From contig JAFLEE010000009.1 in assembly GCA_017302015.1 (NCBI GenBank), positions 1 through 64,000 of the forward strand: DNA of 64,000 nt, written 5' to 3'. This DNA comes from Spirochaetota bacterium. GTDB taxonomy: Bacteria; Spirochaetota; UBA12135; COTS27; JAFLEE01. Below the pieces are notes generated by a model, which had not been told where the DNA came from, made no database searches, and saw nothing but the letters and a program-made list of their open reading frames with translations. A program made the translations under genes and the position numbers. Shown here piece after piece: positions 60,247 to 64,000 of the stretch (within the stretch, counting starts at the first letter, position 1; each line of letters opens with the position of its first letter).

Positions 60247-62850
60247 ATGATTTATAAAGGCGATAAAACTCGGGAGATTTCATTCCCTCTCGGAGGCATC
60301 GGAAGCGGGTGCATCGGCTTGGCCGGGGATGGCCGGCTGGTGGATTGGGAGATCTTCAACAAGCCAAACAAGAATAGCCTAAACGGCTTTTCCCATTTCG
60401 CGGTGAAGGCCGAATCGGGCGGGAAACTCGTCGATGCCCGGGTGCTCGCGGGGGAATTGCGGACCCCCTGGACGGGTGGCACGGCGGGAAACCATTCCCA
60501 TGGATTCGGGTTCGGGCCCAATCGGGCGACGATGGCGGGCATGCCCAATTTTCGGGATGTCGCGTTCAAGGGGGAGTTCCCGATCGCCGAGTTGACCTTC
60601 AAAGACCAGAAATTCCCAGGAGCGGTTCGGCTCACCGCCTGGAGCCCGTTCATCCCCATGAACGAGCGGGATTCCAGCATGCCCGCGGCATTCTTCGAGG
60701 TGGAGTTCCATAACCCGACGAAGGGGCCCCTCGACTATTCCGCGGCGTTCGCGGTGCAGAATCCGCTCCCCCAGGGGGGGACGATCAATGCCCACCAGGG
60801 GGCCTCCGGGGCCCACTTCATCCAACTCTCCGGGAATCAACCCGCCGCCGACGATCCGGGCTATGGAGACCTCTGCATCGCCACCGATTCCCCCGGGACG
60901 AGTTTCCAGGAGTACTGGTACCGGGGCGCCTGGTTCGATAATTTGGGCATCTGGTGGCGTGATTTCGCCAAATCCGGGCCCTTGTCCAACCGATCATATC
61001 CGACCGCGGGGCAGAAGGGCTCCACGGACCACGCCGCGCTTTCGGCGCGGGTGCGGGTAGGGCCCGGAGACCGCGCGAAGGCGCGCTTCGTGGTCGCCTG
61101 GAACTTCCCGAATTGCGTCAATTATTGGAGCCCGGAGAAATGCGGCTGCGAAGGCGATTGCAAGCCCGGGAAGGCCAAGACGTGGAAAAATTATTACGCC
61201 ACCGTCTGGCCCGATTCGAAGGCCAGCGCCCGCGAGGCCCTCTCCCGGTGGGACGTCCTGGAATCGGGGACGCGCCTCTTCAAGGACGCCCTCTTCGGTT
61301 CCACCGTACCGGCGGTCGTGCTCGACGCGGTCTCCGCGAACCTTTCGATCCTGAAGTCGCCCACGGTCCTCCGGTTGGAGGACGGTTCCTTCTATGGGTT
61401 CGAGGGGTGCTTCGGGAACGCGGGATGCTGCGAAGGATCCTGCACCCACGTCTGGAATTATGCCTACGCGCTCCCGTTCCTGTTCCCGGGCCTCGAGCGG
61501 TCCATGCGGACCCTGAATTTCCGCTACAACCAGCGGGAAGACGGCGGCCTCGTCTTCCGCATCAAATTGCCCCTCGGGCGCGACCGCGGGACGATGCGGC
61601 CCTGCGCCGACGGCCAATTCGGCGACGTCGTGAAAACCTATCGCGACTGGAAGCTCAGCGGGGATACGGATTGGCTCAAATCCCTGTGGCCCGCGGTCAA
61701 AAAATCCATCGCGTTCGCCTGGGCGCCCACGAACGTCGACAAGTGGGACGCGGACAAAGACGGGGTCCTCGAGGGGCGCCAGCACCATACCTTGGACATG
61801 GAACTCTTCGGCCCCAACTCGTGGCTCACGGGATTCTACTTGGCGGCCCTGAAAGCCGGCGCCGAGATGGCCGCGGCGGTGGGCGACCCGGAGGCCTCGG
61901 ATGAATTCCAGCGCCTCTTCGAGAAGGGGAAACGTTGGGTGGACGGGAATCTGTTCAACGGCGAATATTACGGGCAAAAGATCGATCTCGGCGACCGGGG
62001 GCTGCTCGACCCCTACGCCGAAGGCGGCGGTTCCCTGGGCGGCGGCACGACGGTGTACGACACCTACTGGAACGACGAGCACCGCGAGATCAAGTACCAA
62101 TTGGGGGAGGGATCCTCCATCGACCAGGTGGTCGCCCAGTGGCACGCCAATCTCTGCGGATTGGGGGAGATCTTCGACCGCAAGCAACTACGCAAGGCGC
62201 TCCAGGCCATCCACCGGCATAATTTCAAGCGGAGTTTCAGGGATTTCGTGAACCCGTGCCGGCTCTATTCCCTCTACGATGAGCGGGGGGCGGTGATTTG
62301 CGATTGGCCCGAGGGCCGCCGGAAACCCGTGGTGCCCGCGCCGTATTCCGAGGAGACGATGTACGGTTTTGAGTACTCCGCCGCGAGCCTGATGATCCAG
62401 GAGGGCCTGGTGAAGGAAGGGCTGGAACTCGTCTCGGCGATCCGCGAACGCTTCGATGGCTTGCGGCGCAATCCGTGGAACGAGTTCGAGTGCGGGTCCA
62501 ATTATGCCCGGTCCATGGCCTCCTATTCCCTGCTGCCGGCCTTCGGCGGCTTCGAATACGACCTCACGAAGGGGCAACTCGGTTTCGCCCCGCTCCCGGG
62601 GGTCAAGCGGCTATTCTGGTCGGTGGACGGAGCCTGGGGTACGGCGAATTTCTCAGTAAAATCCTTCGCCTTGAAGGTTCTTTGGGGCAAGCTCAAACTC
62701 AAATCAGTGCGCGTGAGGGGGCTCAAGGGGAAACTCACCGCCCGGGCGGAGAAGCGGGATTTGGCGACGGAGGGCGACGCCGCGATTTCCGAGACCGGCA
62801 TCGTCTTGGCCGAGGGCGAATCCCTCGTCATTCGCTCCACCGCCCGCTAG
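60247..62850 (+). CDS. Glycoside hydrolase family 116 (glucosylceramidase/beta-glucosidase type)
   Basis: The 867-residue protein matches GH116. The N-terminal beta-sandwich starts with EISFPLGGIGSGCIGLAGDG, the GBA2-type signature. The C-terminal (alpha/alpha)6 barrel includes GNAGCCEGSCTHVWNYAYAL (candidate nucleophile Glu396) and RQHHTLDMELFGPNSWLTGF (candidate acid/base Asp517). GH116 enzymes cleave beta-glucosides, beta-xylosides or glucosylceramide with retention. No signal peptide is visible. AAAGGAG lies before ATG 60247. It is controlled, most likely, by the LacI protein upstream. The convergent PorV-like gene ends 4 bp away. Confidence 0.9.
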   Translation: MIYKGDKTREISFPLGGIGSGCIGLAGDGRLVDWEIFNKPNKNSLNGFSHFAVKAESGGKLVDARVLAGELRTPWTGGTAGNHSHGFGFGPNRATMAGMPNFRDVAFKGEFPIAELTFKDQKFPGAVRLTAWSPFIPMNERDSSMPAAFFEVEFHNPTKGPLDYSAAFAVQNPLPQGGTINAHQGASGAHFIQLSGNQPAADDPGYGDLCIATDSPGTSFQEYWYRGAWFDNLGIWWRDFAKSGPLSNRSYPTAGQKGSTDHAALSARVRVGPGDRAKARFVVAWNFPNCVNYWSPEKCGCEGDCKPGKAKTWKNYYATVWPDSKASAREALSRWDVLESGTRLFKDALFGSTVPAVVLDAVSANLSILKSPTVLRLEDGSFYGFEGCFGNAGCCEGSCTHVWNYAYALPFLFPGLERSMRTLNFRYNQREDGGLVFRIKLPLGRDRGTMRPCADGQFGDVVKTYRDWKLSGDTDWLKSLWPAVKKSIAFAWAPTNVDKWDADKDGVLEGRQHHTLDMELFGPNSWLTGFYLAALKAGAEMAAAVGDPEASDEFQRLFEKGKRWVDGNLFNGEYYGQKIDLGDRGLLDPYAEGGGSLGGGTTVYDTYWNDEHREIKYQLGEGSSIDQVVAQWHANLCGLGEIFDRKQLRKALQAIHRHNFKRSFRDFVNPCRLYSLYDERGAVICDWPEGRRKPVVPAPYSEETMYGFEYSAASLMIQEGLVKEGLELVSAIRERFDGLRRNPWNEFECGSNYARSMASYSLLPAFGGFEYDLTKGQLGFAPLPGVKRLFWSVDGAWGTANFSVKSFALKVLWGKLKLKSVRVRGLKGKLTARAEKRDLATEGDAAISETGIVLAEGESLVIRSTAR

Positions 62851-62854
62851 TGGC

Positions 62855-63829
62855 TCAGGATTCTGGCTTGGGGGTCGCTTTCGGGCGCACGTCGAATGTC
62901 ACCCCCAACTGAACATTGTGCTGGAAACCGCCCAATTCCCCCAGAGGAACGATGGCGTAATCGAGGCGCAATTGCATCTGGCTGATGCGAAGACGGGCCC
63001 CGACGCCCGTGGTGAAGCCGCGGGTGGCCGCCGTATCCGCCCCGAGCAGGTAGCCACCGCGTAGGTAGACGAGGCTCAAGAGCCCGATCTCCGCGCCGAA
63101 GGCCCCACGGAAACCGGTCGCGGCCCATTCGGTCTCGCCGTCGGCCATGAGTTTCATGGAAAAAGCGGCGCCCGGCGTGAGGCGCCATGCGGCGCCCGCC
63201 GCGAGCACCGTGGGCGCGGACGGGCCGGCCTTCCCTCCGACGGTCCCGAAGTTTTTCGCGGCGAAGCCGAGGCTCAATACGGAAACAGAATTCCCGAAAC
63301 CGATGAGGGCCCCCGCATCGAAGAGCACCGCGGTGAGTTGGACCGAATCGAGGGTTTGGGACGCGTACTTGGCCGTGCCCCCGAGGTCGATGAGGAAGGG
63401 AAGTTTGAGGAGCGTTCCCAGCGGCAGGCCGAGGGTAGCGCTGGCGATGAGGTCGCCCGACGCCAGCGCACGGCCCGGGTCGCCGTTAAAACGGATATCG
63501 CCCGTCATCGTCCCGTAGGCGAGCCCATAGGCGCCGAAGGCGAGGGTGAATTTCCGGTCGACGGTGAAGGAGGCGACCGCGCTCCAGAGGGACATGTCGA
63601 GGTAGGGGTTGAAGGAGCCCAAGAGAGACACGCCCCCGCGGATCGACGCGAGGGAGGCGGGATTATTGAAGACCCCCTCGAGGGATCCCGGAACCGCGAC
63701 GCCGCTCCGCCCCATGGCGGCGGAGGCGCCGCCCAATCCGATGGTCAGTACTTCAAAGCTCGCCGCTTGGGCCGAAAGGGCGGCGCACCACATGAGGAGA
63801 AGGAGACGGCGCGTTCGGGGAAGGCTCAT
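62855..63829 (-). CDS. PorV/PorQ family outer-membrane protein
   Basis: The 324-residue protein has a signal peptide (RRLLLLMWCAALSAQA). The PorV/PorQ hallmark follows: FEVLTIGLGGASAAMGRSGVAVPG, then GVFNNPASLASIRGG, the small-residue-rich turn before the N-P-A box. The rest is a series of amphipathic strands (LRISQMQLRLDYAIVPLGEL, HNVQLGVTFDV), as in a 14-strand barrel. Its start overlaps the stop of the upstream FlgD-Ig protein (ATGA), so they are coupled. It probably anchors or processes proteins with such C-terminal domains at the outer membrane. Confidence 0.75.
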   Translation of the reverse strand: MSLPRTRRLLLLMWCAALSAQAASFEVLTIGLGGASAAMGRSGVAVPGSLEGVFNNPASLASIRGGVSLLGSFNPYLDMSLWSAVASFTVDRKFTLAFGAYGLAYGTMTGDIRFNGDPGRALASGDLIASATLGLPLGTLLKLPFLIDLGGTAKYASQTLDSVQLTAVLFDAGALIGFGNSVSVLSLGFAAKNFGTVGGKAGPSAPTVLAAGAAWRLTPGAAFSMKLMADGETEWAATGFRGAFGAEIGLLSLVYLRGGYLLGADTAATRGFTTGVGARLRISQMQLRLDYAIVPLGELGGFQHNVQLGVTFDVRPKATPKPES

Positions 63830-64000
63830 GGCAGCACCATCACGCGCAGCATTTTCTTCGGGACGGCGGGATCATGGAGGATGGCGAGGTAGATGCCCGG
63901 GCCGGGGGATCGGGCGCCGCCGAGGCTCCAAACCACTCGACCGCTCCCGTCCACGGGCGCTTTGAGGTCGGCCACGAGCTTTCCCGAGATGGTGAAGATC
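63826..64000 (-). CDS. C-terminal end of a protein with FlgD-Ig (sorting-type) domain; cut by window edge
   Basis: Only the last 57 codons are inside the window. They read IFTISGKLVADLKAPVDG, then VVWSLGGARSPGPGIYLAIL and end in KKMLRVMVLP. This is a FlgD-Ig/T9SS-type-A-like C-terminal domain: I-[SF]-G-x-L-V, a W-x-L-G-x-x-x-x-x-G-P-G-I-Y turn, and a final [KM]-x-L-x-V strand. The stop overlaps the PorV-like start by 4 bp. The N-terminal part, and hence the function, is outside the window. Confidence 0.7.
   Translation of the reverse strand, partial: IFTISGKLVADLKAPVDGSGRVVWSLGGARSPGPGIYLAILHDPAVPKKMLRVMVLP

Overview
The window is GC-rich DNA from a Gram-negative, aerobic, sugar-using bacterium. 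The envelope genes (lolA, PorV-like outer-membrane barrels, FlgD-Ig C-terminal domains) show an outer membrane. Alternative complex III plus an A2-type caa3 oxidase shows oxygen respiration. Two GH2 enzymes, one GH116 enzyme, a Gfo/Idh-type dehydrogenase with a sugar isomerase, and ROK, LacI and AraC regulators show carbohydrate use. The mix recalls the FCB group or a related candidate phylum, but nothing here fixes the phylum. I found no rRNA, tRNA, CRISPR array or insertion sequence.

Layout. 0-3.5 kb: a flippase, divergent from a GT2 glycosyltransferase translationally coupled to a ROK-type regulator. 3.5-7.7 kb: a secreted PKD/FlgD-Ig protein followed by two outer-membrane barrels. 7.9-9.9 kb: Gfo/Idh oxidoreductase and TIM-barrel isomerase behind a palindrome-covered promoter. 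10.1-19.5 kb: a tight envelope operon, ftsK-lolA-rodZ-like-pgsA-pgpA-transglutaminase-like-dxs. 19.5-19.6 kb: a free-standing 19-residue Lys-rich microprotein with its own promoter, ribosome binding site and terminator. 19.7-26.6 kb: trpF (minus strand), then gltB-gltD.

26.8-39.9 kb: one long respiratory operon, actABCDEF - small one-TM gene - sco - ctaC-ctaD-ctaE-ctaF-ctaB. Most junctions are 4-bp ATGA or GTGA overlaps. It takes electrons from quinol through complex III-like ActABCDEF to a caa3 oxidase, with its Cu-A and heme A assembly factors. 39.9-46.6 kb (minus strand): copper P-type ATPase, AraC regulator, MATE exporter and GH2 glycosidase. 46.7-49.7 kb: FkbM-like protein, AIM24 protein, and a MarR regulator divergent from secreted YceI. 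50-56.8 kb: FAD-dependent oxidoreductase, a large LacZ-type beta-galactosidase, and an unrecognised protein that looks like two kinase folds in tandem. 56.6-59.1 kb: a noticeably AT-richer patch of small genes, including a decayed zinc-ribbon gene, a CsgG/FlgT-like secreted protein, a small HTH protein and a zinc-ribbon membrane protein. 59.2-62.9 kb: LacI regulator and GH116 glycosidase. 62.9-64 kb (minus strand): a second FlgD-Ig protein/PorV pair, cut by the window edge.

The items most worth following are the tandem kinase-like protein coupled to lacZ, the twice-occurring FlgD-Ig/PorV module, the Lys-rich microprotein, the transglutaminase-like protein lacking its catalytic residues, and three palindromic operators placed on or next to sugar-gene promoters.
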